DNA from: Rhodococcus pseudokoreensis
Lineage (GTDB): Bacteria > Actinomycetota > Actinomycetes > Mycobacteriales > Mycobacteriaceae
DNA length: 64,000 bases
Direction of reading: 5' to 3'
Assembly (NCBI RefSeq): GCF_017068395.1
Contig: NZ_CP070619.1
Span: forward strand, 4,030,001-4,094,000
The notes beneath the pieces are model-generated. The model was given only the letters and a program-made list of their open reading frames with translations, did not search any database and had not been told where the DNA came from. Positions 55,378 through 63,155 of this stretch are shown here, piece by piece (the stretch's first letter is position 1; each line of letters opens with the position of its first letter). The position numbers and the translations under genes were made by a program.

Positions 55378-56772
55378 ATGCCCGACCAGACAATCGCCGG
55401 ACGCAGCGTCGCCGAACTGAACGACGCATTCGCCGGTGGATCGCTGACACCGCTCGACGCAGTGGAGTCGACGATCGCGCGGATCGCCGCCAAGGACGAC
55501 ACGCACCGCGCCGTCTATGTGATCGACGCCGACGAGGCCCGTGAGTCCGCCCGGCGCAGCGGTGAGCGGTGGCGCAACGGCACAGCGCTGGGCCCGCTGG
55601 ACGGAATCCCGGTGACCATCAAGGAGAACACCGCGAAAGTCGGTCTGCCGCAGTCGTACGGAACCGCCGCGCGAGAACCGGTGATCGCGACGGAGAACTC
55701 GCCCGTCGTCGACCGCCTGCAGGAGGCGGGTGCGGTGGTCGTCGCCAGCACCAGCATGCCCGACTTCAGTGGGCTCGGCTCCGGGGTGTCGTCCCGGCAC
55801 GGCATCGCCCGGAACGCCTGGGATCCTGTCTGGAACACGGGCGGTTCGTCCTCCGGTGCGGCCGTCGCCGCCGCACTCGGCTACGCGCCGGTCAACATCG
55901 GAACCGACATCGGCGGGTCGATCCGCATCCCCGCGGCGATGAACGCCGCGTTCGGTTTCAAACCGTCCTACGGGCGCGTCCCGATCAACGACACCTACCT
56001 CGGCCGCTGCGCGGGCCCGATCACCCGCACCGTTCGCGACGCCGCCCACACGATGGCCCTCATCGCCCGCCCCGATTCCCGCGACCACACCTCGCTCCCC
56101 GACGAATCGATCGACTGGACCGACCTCGACGTCGACATCCGCGGGCTCCGCCTCGGCGTCAACTTCGGCCCGGTGGAGGGCAAGACCGCCGACCCCGAGA
56201 TCGTCGCCGCGATCCGCCGGGCCGTCGCCGTGTTCGAGGCCGCGGGCGCACGGGTGGAGACCGTCGAGCCGTATCTGTCCAGGGACTACCTGAGCACCGG
56301 ATTCATCCCGTTCTTCACCGCGCATCTATGGGCCCAGATGAACGACAAGAACATCGTCGACGATCTCGGCCGGGCCGATCAGGAGATGGTCGCCGCGGTC
56401 TCGCGCATCGACTCGTTGTCCTCCCTCGAGCTCATCCAGGCGTACGACTCGATCGGGCCGTTCGTACAGGAGACCGTAAACATGCTCGGACGGTACGACG
56501 CCATCCTGTCCCCCACCGCAGGCATCCTCGCCGGACCCGCGGAGAGCCGGATGATGACCGAGTTCGCAGGCCCGGCGAACTTCACATCCGCGTTCAACGC
56601 CGCGGGCACCCCCGCCGCGTCGGTCAACTGCGGCTTCTCGGAGAACGGAAGGCCGATCGGCCTGCAGATCGCCGCCGATCGACGACAGGACCTGACCGTT
56701 CTCCGGGTCGCCGCGTGGTACGAGGCACACCGCGGTCCCGAGGCGACACCGCAGTGGAATTCCCTCGACTGA
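55378..56772 (+). CDS. Amidase signature family enzyme
   Basis: A 464-residue amidase with the complete Ser-cisSer-Lys triad: Lys82 in PVTIKEN, cis-Ser157 in NTGGSSSGAAVAA, nucleophile Ser181 in GTDIGGSIRIP. It hydrolyses an amide, possibly an aryl or acyl amide; the substrate is unknown. GAGAGGA precedes the ATG. Gap of 34 bp to the transporter and 37 bp to the M20 enzyme indicates one transcript controlled by the divergent Lrp protein. Confidence 0.88.
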   Translation: MPDQTIAGRSVAELNDAFAGGSLTPLDAVESTIARIAAKDDTHRAVYVIDADEARESARRSGERWRNGTALGPLDGIPVTIKENTAKVGLPQSYGTAAREPVIATENSPVVDRLQEAGAVVVASTSMPDFSGLGSGVSSRHGIARNAWDPVWNTGGSSSGAAVAAALGYAPVNIGTDIGGSIRIPAAMNAAFGFKPSYGRVPINDTYLGRCAGPITRTVRDAAHTMALIARPDSRDHTSLPDESIDWTDLDVDIRGLRLGVNFGPVEGKTADPEIVAAIRRAVAVFEAAGARVETVEPYLSRDYLSTGFIPFFTAHLWAQMNDKNIVDDLGRADQEMVAAVSRIDSLSSLELIQAYDSIGPFVQETVNMLGRYDAILSPTAGILAGPAESRMMTEFAGPANFTSAFNAAGTPAASVNCGFSENGRPIGLQIAADRRQDLTVLRVAAWYEAHRGPEATPQWNSLD

Positions 56773-56809
56773 TCACCCATCGACCTCTCCTTCGACCGAT
56801 AGGACGGAC

Positions 56810-58216
56810 ATGAGCACCACCCACGACCTCGCCCGACTGATCGACGAGCTCGCACCCCGATACACCGCACTCAGCGATGCCATCTGGGATGATCCCGAAT
56901 TGCGTTGGGAAGAAACAGCATCAGCAGAGAGGCACATCGAGCTGGCACGCGCGGAAGGATTTCGCATCACCCCGGCGATCGGCGGTGTGCCGACAGCGTT
57001 CAGCGCGGAAGCCGGTTCCGGTGAGCCCGTCATCGCCGTCCTCGGCGAATACGACGCGCTCGCCGGCCTCAGCCAGGAGTCCGGCAACCCGGAACGCACC
57101 CCGGACCCGGCCAACACCTCGGGCAACGGCCAGGGCTGCGGTCACCACCTCCTCGGCGCCGGGTCTCTCCTCGCCGCCACCGCCGTCAAGCGCTACCTGG
57201 AGGAGAACGGGCTGCCCGGAACCGTCCGCTACTACGGATGCCCGGCCGAGGAAGCCGCAGCCGGAAAGACCTTCATGGTCGCGGCAGGCGCCTTCGACGA
57301 CGTCGACGCGTCGATCTGCTGGCACCCGGGCGACAGCACCCTCGTACAGCGGGACCACACTCTCGCGTACATGCAGTCGTACGTGCGTTTCACGGGCCTC
57401 GCCTCGCATGCCGGGGCGTCACCGGAACTCGGCCGCAGCGCGTTGGACGCACTCGAACTGATGAGCGTGGGCGTCAACTTCCTGCGCGAGCACATGCTCT
57501 CCGACTGCCGCATCCACTACGCGATTCTCGACGGCGGCGGCCGCTCGGCGAATGTCGTCCAACCGTACGCCGAGGCGTACTACGTCGTCCGGGCACCGAA
57601 TGTCCGGGAGATGCGCGCGTTGTTCGAGCGGGTTCGCAAGATCGCCGAGGGCGCCGCCCTGATGACCGAAACCACGGTGGAAATCGAGGTCGACGGCGGC
57701 TCCTCGAACCTCCTCGGCAACGTAGTACTGGAAACGTCGATGCAGGACACGCTCCTCGAACTCGGGCCGGTGCCGTTCGACGATCAGGATCTCGCCACGG
57801 CGCGACAGTTTCTGACCGACAAGCCGCTCGACATGTTCGGCACCCGAATCGAGGAGGGTGACAGCCCTCTTCACGACGGTGTGATCACGTTCGACGCCGG
57901 CGCGCCCCGGCGAGTGCTCACGGGGTCGACCGACGTCGGCGACGTCAGCTGGGTCACGCCCACCGTGCAGTGCACCACCGCCTGCGTCAGCCGCGGCACG
58001 CCCGCGCACTCGTGGCAACTGGTCGCGCAGGGGAAGCTCCCCGCCGCGCACAAGGGCATGGTCCACGCCGCCAAGGTCATGGCCGGATCGGCGATGAACC
58101 TCCTCACCGACGCGTCCCTGCTGAAGCTCGCGAAGGAGGAGTTCCTCGAACGGACCACGAAACACCCCTACGATTCGCCGCTCGCCGACGGCGTGATCGC
58201 ACCGCCGCTGCGGTAG
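56810..58216 (+). CDS. M20 family amidohydrolase, AbgB-like
   Basis: A 468-residue peptidase M20D protein of the p-aminobenzoyl-glutamate utilisation (AbgB)/amidohydrolase group. Metal-site stretches GEYDALAGL, NGQGCGHHLLGAGS, CPAEEAAAGKTF and the terminal SRGTPAHSWQLVAQ are visible, with the lid domain in between. It should cleave an N-acyl or N-aryl amino acid amide bond. Third gene of the MFS/amidase operon; a strong terminator follows. Confidence 0.87.
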   Translation: MSTTHDLARLIDELAPRYTALSDAIWDDPELRWEETASAERHIELARAEGFRITPAIGGVPTAFSAEAGSGEPVIAVLGEYDALAGLSQESGNPERTPDPANTSGNGQGCGHHLLGAGSLLAATAVKRYLEENGLPGTVRYYGCPAEEAAAGKTFMVAAGAFDDVDASICWHPGDSTLVQRDHTLAYMQSYVRFTGLASHAGASPELGRSALDALELMSVGVNFLREHMLSDCRIHYAILDGGGRSANVVQPYAEAYYVVRAPNVREMRALFERVRKIAEGAALMTETTVEIEVDGGSSNLLGNVVLETSMQDTLLELGPVPFDDQDLATARQFLTDKPLDMFGTRIEEGDSPLHDGVITFDAGAPRRVLTGSTDVGDVSWVTPTVQCTTACVSRGTPAHSWQLVAQGKLPAAHKGMVHAAKVMAGSAMNLLTDASLLKLAKEEFLERTTKHPYDSPLADGVIAPPLR

Positions 58217-58220
58217 ATGG

Positions 58221-58252
58221 CGAGGCGGGCACTCGTCCGAGTGCCCGCCTCG
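58221..58252 (+). terminator. Terminator of the amidase operon
   Basis: Perfect 15-bp arms CGAGGCGGGCACTCG and complement, with only two bases between (so the loop opens a few pairs), starting 4 bp after the M20 stop. Confidence 0.8.
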
Positions 58253-58340
58253 GATCGGTCAGGAATCGAGAAGCGCCGCTCACCGGACCGCCCGTAGCGT
58301 CATTGCCAGAACACGACGCTGAACCGATGGGAGAGAGCTC

Positions 58341-58805
58341 ATGACGACGAACAATCAAGCAGGCAAGCGCAAGCCGGGTACGCCGGGTGCGTTTTCGCGG
58401 TGGATGCAGCGGACGATGAACGCCCGCACGAACCGCAAGATCCGACGCGGTCACGGCCAGTTCATGGGCATGGACATGCTGATCCTCAACACGGTGGGCC
58501 GCCGCAGCGGTCAGCCGCGGCAGTCACCCCTCGCGTGGTTCCCCGACGGTGACGACGCCCGGCTGGTCGTCGCGTCGGGCGGGGGAAGCCAGAATCCCGA
58601 CTGGCACGCCAACCTGATGGCCCACCCATGCAAGGTGTCGATCGAACTGCCCGGCAGCGACGCCGCACCCGTGGTCCCGCAGCAGCTCGAGGGCGCCGAC
58701 CGTGAGCGGGCCTGGCAGCGCATCGCCGCCGCACAGCCCCGCATCGCGAAGTATCAGAGCAAATCCGATCGGGTGTACCCGGTCATCCGGCTCACCGCAC
58801 GCTAA
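58341..58805 (+). CDS. Deazaflavin (F420)-dependent nitroreductase-like protein
   Basis: A 154-residue protein of the Ddn/deazaflavin-dependent oxidoreductase family (split beta-barrel). Typical features are NTVGRRSGQPRQSPLAWFP, VASGGGSQNPDWHANLMAHP and the C-terminal YQSKSDRVYPVIRL. Members use reduced F420 to reduce quinones, nitroimidazoles or other electrophiles. GGGAGAG precedes the ATG. It stands alone between two terminators or promoters. Confidence 0.87.
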   Translation: MTTNNQAGKRKPGTPGAFSRWMQRTMNARTNRKIRRGHGQFMGMDMLILNTVGRRSGQPRQSPLAWFPDGDDARLVVASGGGSQNPDWHANLMAHPCKVSIELPGSDAAPVVPQQLEGADRERAWQRIAAAQPRIAKYQSKSDRVYPVIRLTAR

Positions 58806-58811
58806 CCAAAT

Positions 58812-58837
58812 TGTCTAGACAGTACGGATGATCTAGA
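58812..58837. promoter_or_regulatory. Candidate HutC/GntR operators before the transporter gene
   Basis: TGTCTAGACA, a perfect palindrome at 58812-58821, and a second TCTAGA core at 58832-58837 in ATCTAGACGAT, centres 18 bp apart; GGTCTATC follows near 58845. TCTAGA-centred palindromes are typical of HutC-subfamily GntR proteins, one of which is encoded at 61281-62066. Confidence 0.5.
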
Positions 58838-58962
58838 CGATGCGGTCTATCTTGTTGTAATGTCCGTCACAGCGCTACACGTCCGACCGTCGGGCAAAGG
58901 TACGCAGGGCGCGGAAGACGAGGTAGAGGCATGCGGGTGGTCGTATTCGACGGGCGAGGACT

Positions 58963-59403
58963 ATGACGGCGGCAACCACCGGGCGGGTCAACTCGGCCGC
59001 TCGCTCGGCCGACCGACTCGGCATGCCGCCGTCCCTGGCGCTGGGATTCGTCGGGCTGTTGCTGTTCATGATCGGCGACGGCGTCGAATCGAACTATCTC
59101 TCCTCGTTCCTGATCCACACCGAGGGATATACCGAGTCGACGACCGCCTTCACGATCAGCATGTACGGAATCTTCGTCGCCGTCGGTTCCTGGCTCGCCG
59201 GGACGCTGTCCTCGGTCATCGGCCCGCGCCGGGTGATGTGGATCGGCGCCGCGGTGTGGGTCGGTCTCGAGGTCGTCTTCCTGATCCCCGGCGTCACGAT
59301 GGGCAACGGCTGGATCGCCATCTCCGCGTACGCATTGCGCGGCATCGGCTACCCGTTCTTCGCCTACGCGTTCCTGGTGTGGTTGACGTCCTCTCGGCCG
59401 TGA
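58963..59403 (+). pseudogene. Polyol-type MFS transporter, N-terminal half (disrupted)
   Basis: Encodes helices 1-5 of an MFS transporter of the polyol permease type (LGMPPSLALGFVGLLLFMIG, YLSSFLIHTEGYTESTTAFT, SSVIGPRRVMW). It ends after FFAYAFLVWLT with a few foreign residues (SSRP) and a stop formed at the edge of a TnpB element. The C-terminal half resumes at about 60,690. Joined together the two parts give about 353 residues, some 80-90 fewer than intact family members, so a central piece including helix 6 is lost and function is unlikely. Confidence 0.8.
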
Positions 59404-59417
59404 ACGACCGAGATTCC

Positions 59418-59439
59418 CCGCGGGACTCACGTCCCGCGG
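59418..59439 (-). ncRNA. Right-end hairpin, probable 3-prime part of an omega RNA
   Basis: CCGCGGGAC-TCAC-GTCCCGCGG, perfect 9-bp arms, 33 bp after the tnpB stop. Read on the tnpB strand it is followed by a short conserved-looking tail and then host sequence, the layout of the omega RNA scaffold and its guide. Expression is inferred. Confidence 0.55.
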
Positions 59440-59472
59440 TTCCTGTTTCACCGACAGTCGCCTCCCCGCACC

Positions 59473-60615
59473 TTAGGTGCGAGGTGGTCTCACACCGTCT
59501 CCGCAGGCTGCCACCGTCAGTCCGACGGCCAAAATGTTTCTTGCCGCGTTCACATCCCGGTCGTGGACGACGCCGCATCGGCACGTCCACTCCCGCACGT
59601 TCAGCGGCATCGCCGACGCGACCTCCCCGCACACCGAGCAGGTCTTCGACGACGGATGAAACCGATCGATCGCCACCACCCGCCGCCCGTACCAGACGGC
59701 CTTGTACTCGAGCATCGACCGGAACTCGGACCAACCCGCATCGGAGATCGCCCGCGACAACGACCGATTCTTGACCATGTTCCGCACACTCAGATCCTCG
59801 ATGGCGATCACTTGGTTTTCGCGCACCAGCCGAGTGGAGACTTTGTGCAGATAATCGCGGCGCCGATCGGCGATCCGGCCATGCATCTTCGCGACCTTCA
59901 GTCGGGCCTTGGCCCGGTTCCGGGATCCTTTCTGCTTCTTGGCCAGCGCCCGCTGCGCCTTCGCCAGCCGCTCACGGTCCGTGCGCTCGTGGCGCGGGTT
60001 GGTGATCTTCTCCCCCGTCGAGAGCGTGTAGAGGCTGGTGATCCCGGCGTCGAGCCCGACCACCCGATCGACCGGCTCGAGTTCGGGAATCGTGTCCTCG
60101 ACGAGGATCGAAATGTGGTACTGACCGCGAGCATTGCGCGAGACCGTCACCTGCGACGGCACAGCCCCCTCCGGAAGCGGCCTCGACCACCGAATATCCA
60201 GGGGTTCGGACTGCTTGGCCAACCGGAGCTGCCCGCTCCGGTAGGTGAAGCAGTTCGAATAGTAGGTCGCCGAATCCTTCGACCGGCCCTTCCTCTTGAA
60301 TTGCGGGTAGCGGGTCTGTTTGCGCCAGAACTTCTCGAACGCACCCTGCAACTGCCGCAGCGATTCCTGCAACGGCCCCTTCGACGGCTCCGCCAACCAC
60401 GCGGTCTCGGCATCGCGTTTCCATCCGGTGAGCATCGTCGAGGTGTCGCTGTAGGTCACCCTTCGCTGCTCCTGCGACCAGGCCCGCGTCCGCTCGGCCA
60501 ACGCCCGGTTGTAGACATACCGGGTGCACCCGAACGTTCGAGCAAGCTGATCCGCCTGCACCACAGTCGGATAGAAACGGTACTTGAACGCCCGCTTCAC
60601 CACCCTCCCCGCCAT
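59473..60615 (-). CDS. tnpB: TnpB RNA-guided nuclease-like protein
   Basis: A 380-residue IS200/IS605 OrfB protein. N-terminal helix-rich WED/REC region (RAFKYRFYPTVVQADQLART), then the RuvC domain with Asp189 (VVGLDAG), Glu273 (AIEDLSV) and Asp354 (HDRDVNAARN), all intact, and the zinc ribbon CSVC (326-329) with CRC (345-347). TnpB of this type uses an omega RNA to cut DNA next to a target motif and so retains the element. ATG 60615 was chosen; the frame extends 28 residues upstream without a better start. Catalytically competent by sequence. Confidence 0.9.
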   Translation of the reverse strand: MAGRVVKRAFKYRFYPTVVQADQLARTFGCTRYVYNRALAERTRAWSQEQRRVTYSDTSTMLTGWKRDAETAWLAEPSKGPLQESLRQLQGAFEKFWRKQTRYPQFKRKGRSKDSATYYSNCFTYRSGQLRLAKQSEPLDIRWSRPLPEGAVPSQVTVSRNARGQYHISILVEDTIPELEPVDRVVGLDAGITSLYTLSTGEKITNPRHERTDRERLAKAQRALAKKQKGSRNRAKARLKVAKMHGRIADRRRDYLHKVSTRLVRENQVIAIEDLSVRNMVKNRSLSRAISDAGWSEFRSMLEYKAVWYGRRVVAIDRFHPSSKTCSVCGEVASAMPLNVREWTCRCGVVHDRDVNAARNILAVGLTVAACGDGVRPPRT

Positions 60616-60660
60616 GACCCAGACACTAGCCCCACGGTCCGACAAAACCAGATCGGCTAT

Positions 60661-60680
60661 CCCGGCCCTGAAGGACCGGG
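60661..60680. repeat. Left-end hairpin of the TnpB element
   Basis: CCCGG-C-CCT-GA-AGG-A-CCGGG, an imperfect palindrome of 20 bases 45 bp upstream of the tnpB start, next to the point where the transporter frame resumes. Confidence 0.55.
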
Positions 60681-60683
60681 TTT

Positions 60684-61328
60684 GCGCCGAAAGACTCACG
60701 GATCATGTGGCGGGACCGCAGGGTCGCCGCAGGTGCATTCTTGCGGTTGGTCAACACCGCCCCCAACTTTGCGTTGTTCGTCGTCGCCCCGTTGTTCTTC
60801 ATCGACCAGATCGGGTTCTCGCAGAGCACCTATCTCGCGATCGTCACCGTGGTGTACACCGCGAACATCTTCGCCAATCTGATGTTCGGCATCGTGGGTG
60901 ACCGCTTCGGCTGGCGGCGCACCGTCACGTGGTTCGGCTGCGCGACGTGCGCGGCCGGAGTCCTGCTGCTCTACTACGTGCCGCTGTGGGTCGGCCCCAA
61001 TGTGATTGTGGTGGTGGCCTGCTGGGCGGTGTTCGGTATCGGCCTGGCCGGGTTCGTCCCGCTCACCGCGCTGGTGCCGTCGATGGTGTCTCCCGAGGAC
61101 CGGGGCAGCGCCCTCGCCGTGTACACGCTCGCCGCCGGACTGTCGGCGTTCGTGGGCCCCGCCCTGGCCGGGCTTCTCGGCGGCGCGGCGCACATGCCCG
61201 TCCTCATCTGGACGTTCGCCGGCCTGTACGTCGCCGCGGCCGCCGTCACCTACGTGCTGAGAACACCCAGCGATCCCGGATCAGCGGACCACGTTGCCGA
61301 GGTCGACCGTGCTCACGTCGACCTCTAG
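60684..61328 (+). pseudogene. Polyol-type MFS transporter, C-terminal half (disrupted)
   Basis: Continues the transporter cut by the TnpB element. From about 60,684 the frame reads APKDSRIMWRDRRVAAGAFL and then helices 7-12 (LFVVAPLFFIDQIGFSQSTY, NLMFGIVGDRFGWRRTV, PSMVSPEDRGSALAVYTLAA). An ATG at 60705 could start a 207-residue fragment but lacks a ribosome site. The last 48 bases overlap the end of the convergent GntR gene. Loss of the central part makes a working transporter unlikely. Confidence 0.78.
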
Positions 61329-62066
61329 CGGGATGATGTCGCTGCGCACCCACGTTTCGTAGACGTCGTACCGGAGACCTTCGGGCGTCCAGGACGTCGA
61401 GCGGATGCACAACATGGGTTCGCTCTCGTCGATCGCCAGCGCCTCGGCGATCTCCGGAGTCGGCCTGGCGGCGCGGATGATGCGGTTGGCGCCGCCCAGG
61501 CTGAATCCCGCGTTCGTCAGCAGCGTTGTCAGCGACGCCTCGCCGGCGAGTACGTCGCTCGCGGACGCCAGGACCGGAGTCAGGATCGGGGGGCTGTAGT
61601 TGGTGCTGAACAGCGCGGGCGTGCCGTCGAGGGAGCGAACCCGCACCAGCTCGAAACCCACTGTCTCGCTGGGCAGATTCAGCGCCTGGCAGACGTGGTC
61701 GGGAAACGTGGCAGTCCCCGAGCGCAGCACCCGGGTGCTCACCGACCGGTTCTGGTGGCCCATCGCATTCTCGAGGAAGCCCTCCTTGCCCTGGATGACC
61801 CAACCGGTGCCGTCCTTGGGGGCGCTGGCGAACACTCCGCGGTTCGGGATTCGCTGAGCAACTCCGCGAGATTCCAGGAACTGCAGGGCCTGACGGACGG
61901 TCGCCCGCGACAGTTCGAACTGGACGGAAAGCTCGTTCTCGCTGGGGAGCTTGGCTCCGCGGGCGATGGCCCCCGACGAGATCCGACCCTCCAGCACGGA
62001 CGCCAGCTGCTGGTAGTACGGCACAACCGACTGCCGATCGATCGAACCCTCGGTACTCGTAGTCAC
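61281..62066 (-). CDS. GntR family regulator, HutC subfamily (UTRA domain)
   Basis: A 261-residue GntR protein. The winged helix occupies residues 15-80 (ARGAKLPSENELSVQFELSR then ATVRQALQFLESRGV), followed by the UTRA domain (LVRVRSLDGTPALFSTNYSP, MLCIRSTSWTPEGLRYDVYE), typical of regulators that sense sugar phosphates or amino-acid derivatives. GTG 62066 has AAAGGAG at 7 bases. It is divergent from the aldolase gene, with a long palindrome between, and probably controls the surrounding carbohydrate genes including the disrupted transporter. Confidence 0.87.
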   Translation of the reverse strand: MTTSTEGSIDRQSVVPYYQQLASVLEGRISSGAIARGAKLPSENELSVQFELSRATVRQALQFLESRGVAQRIPNRGVFASAPKDGTGWVIQGKEGFLENAMGHQNRSVSTRVLRSGTATFPDHVCQALNLPSETVGFELVRVRSLDGTPALFSTNYSPPILTPVLASASDVLAGEASLTTLLTNAGFSLGGANRIIRAARPTPEIAEALAIDESEPMLCIRSTSWTPEGLRYDVYETWVRSDIIPLEVDVSTVDLGNVVR

Positions 62067-62175
62067 GGAGCGGCTCCTTTCGGCTCTCTGATGTCTCGAT
62101 CGTAGGTGTTGAGCGGCCACGGGATGTCTACGGCCTGTCCCCTTGCCCATTTGTGACCCACCCAATATAGTACGG

Positions 62176-62198
62176 ATTGTACGTACGATACGTACAAT
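62176..62198. promoter_or_regulatory. GntR operator, long palindrome
   Basis: Ten-base arms ATTGTACGTA and TACGTACAAT separated by CGA, in the divergent region of the gntR and aldolase genes. A related but looser arrangement, GTACTAG-AAC-GTACTAG, lies before the isomerase gene near 63,102-63,118. Confidence 0.7.
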
Positions 62199-62235
62199 AA
62201 TCATTCGACAGGATCAACCGAAAGTGAGTCCGAAG

Positions 62236-63018
62236 ATGAGCATGGAATACCGGATGCGCCGCACACTGCCGAACGACCGGGCGGCGATCATCATGCCCGT
62301 CGACCACGGACTGATCTTCAATCGCATCAAGGGCCTCGAGACCCCCTCGGCACCGTTCGCCGATTGGGCCGAGTCCGACGTCACCGGCTTCATGATGACC
62401 CCGGGGCAGGTCAAGCAGACCGAAAAATTCTTCGCCGAGCACCCGCACCTGAGCCGCGTGCTCACCATCGACACCTACTACGACGTCACCAACCTCGACG
62501 GCGGCGGCTCCCACGAGCTGATCACCACCGTCGACGAAGCCGTGCGGATGGGCGTCGACGCCGTGAAGATGCTGTTCCCGTGGAACATCTCCCGCAGCGA
62601 ACGCGCCGCCATGTGCGCCCGCGTCGGCAAGGTCGTCACCGCCTGCGACGCCTGGGACATCCCCCTCGTCCTCGAACCGGTCATCATGGGCGCACCCCGC
62701 ACCGACGAGGTCGCCGTCGAAGAGGAGAAGGTCGCCCGCATCGCCTACGACCTCGGCGCCCACATCATCAAGATCGCCTTCCCCGGCGAGGAGCGCACCG
62801 CCCGCCTCGTCGAAGAACTGGGCGTCCCCCTCGTCATCGCCGGCGGACCGCTGGCCGGCGACGTCACCGAGACCGTCGACGCGATCGGGCAGACCCTGCG
62901 CGCCGGCGCCCGCGGCATCATCGTCGGCCGCAACATCTGGCAGCGCGAACGCAGCGAGGGCGAGCGCGTGCTGAAGGAGATCGGCACCCTGACCCGGGGC
63001 GTCAGCTTCTCGTCCTGA
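62236..63018 (+). CDS. DhnA-type class I aldolase
   Basis: A 260-residue TIM-barrel aldolase of the DeoC/LacD/DhnA (FbaB-like) family. IIMPVDHGLIFNRIKGLE is the family opening; Schiff-base lysine candidates are in DAVKMLFPWN and HIIKIAFPGEE, with the phosphate-binding IAGGPLAGDV and ARGIIVGRNIWQ loops at the end. It likely cleaves or forms a ketose phosphate in a sugar or polyol pathway. ATG 62236 is taken; GTG 62224 is in frame with GAAAG upstream and is the alternative. Confidence 0.87.
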   Translation: MSMEYRMRRTLPNDRAAIIMPVDHGLIFNRIKGLETPSAPFADWAESDVTGFMMTPGQVKQTEKFFAEHPHLSRVLTIDTYYDVTNLDGGGSHELITTVDEAVRMGVDAVKMLFPWNISRSERAAMCARVGKVVTACDAWDIPLVLEPVIMGAPRTDEVAVEEEKVARIAYDLGAHIIKIAFPGEERTARLVEELGVPLVIAGGPLAGDVTETVDAIGQTLRAGARGIIVGRNIWQRERSEGERVLKEIGTLTRGVSFSS

Positions 63019-63155
63019 GCGGCGTGAACGGCAGCGGCGGACGCGTCGGCGAGCGTGCCCGGCTCGCCGTCGCCGCCGGGCATATGTCTTGACAAATAGC
63101 GGTACTAGAACGTACTAGTTGTGTTACGACGTCTCCCGACAGGAAGTGCACAGCG

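Larger units (their letters stand above)
59403..60682 (-). mobile_element. TnpB-only insertion element (IS200/IS605 superfamily, IS1341 type)
   Basis: About 1.28 kb carrying a single tnpB gene and no tnpA, lying inside the MFS gene. The right end (low coordinates) carries a hairpin and the sequence ending near TTCACGG; the left end carries an imperfect CCCGG-CCGGG hairpin at 60661-60680. There are no terminal inverted repeats or target duplication, as expected for this superfamily. Boundaries are approximate, set by where the MFS reading frame stops and resumes. Confidence 0.75.

Noticed and set aside
59403..60682. The mobile element as a two-gene IS200/IS605 with TnpA.
   Set aside because: No Y1 transposase frame occurs on either side; only tnpB is present, so it is a TnpB-only element mobilised in trans if at all.
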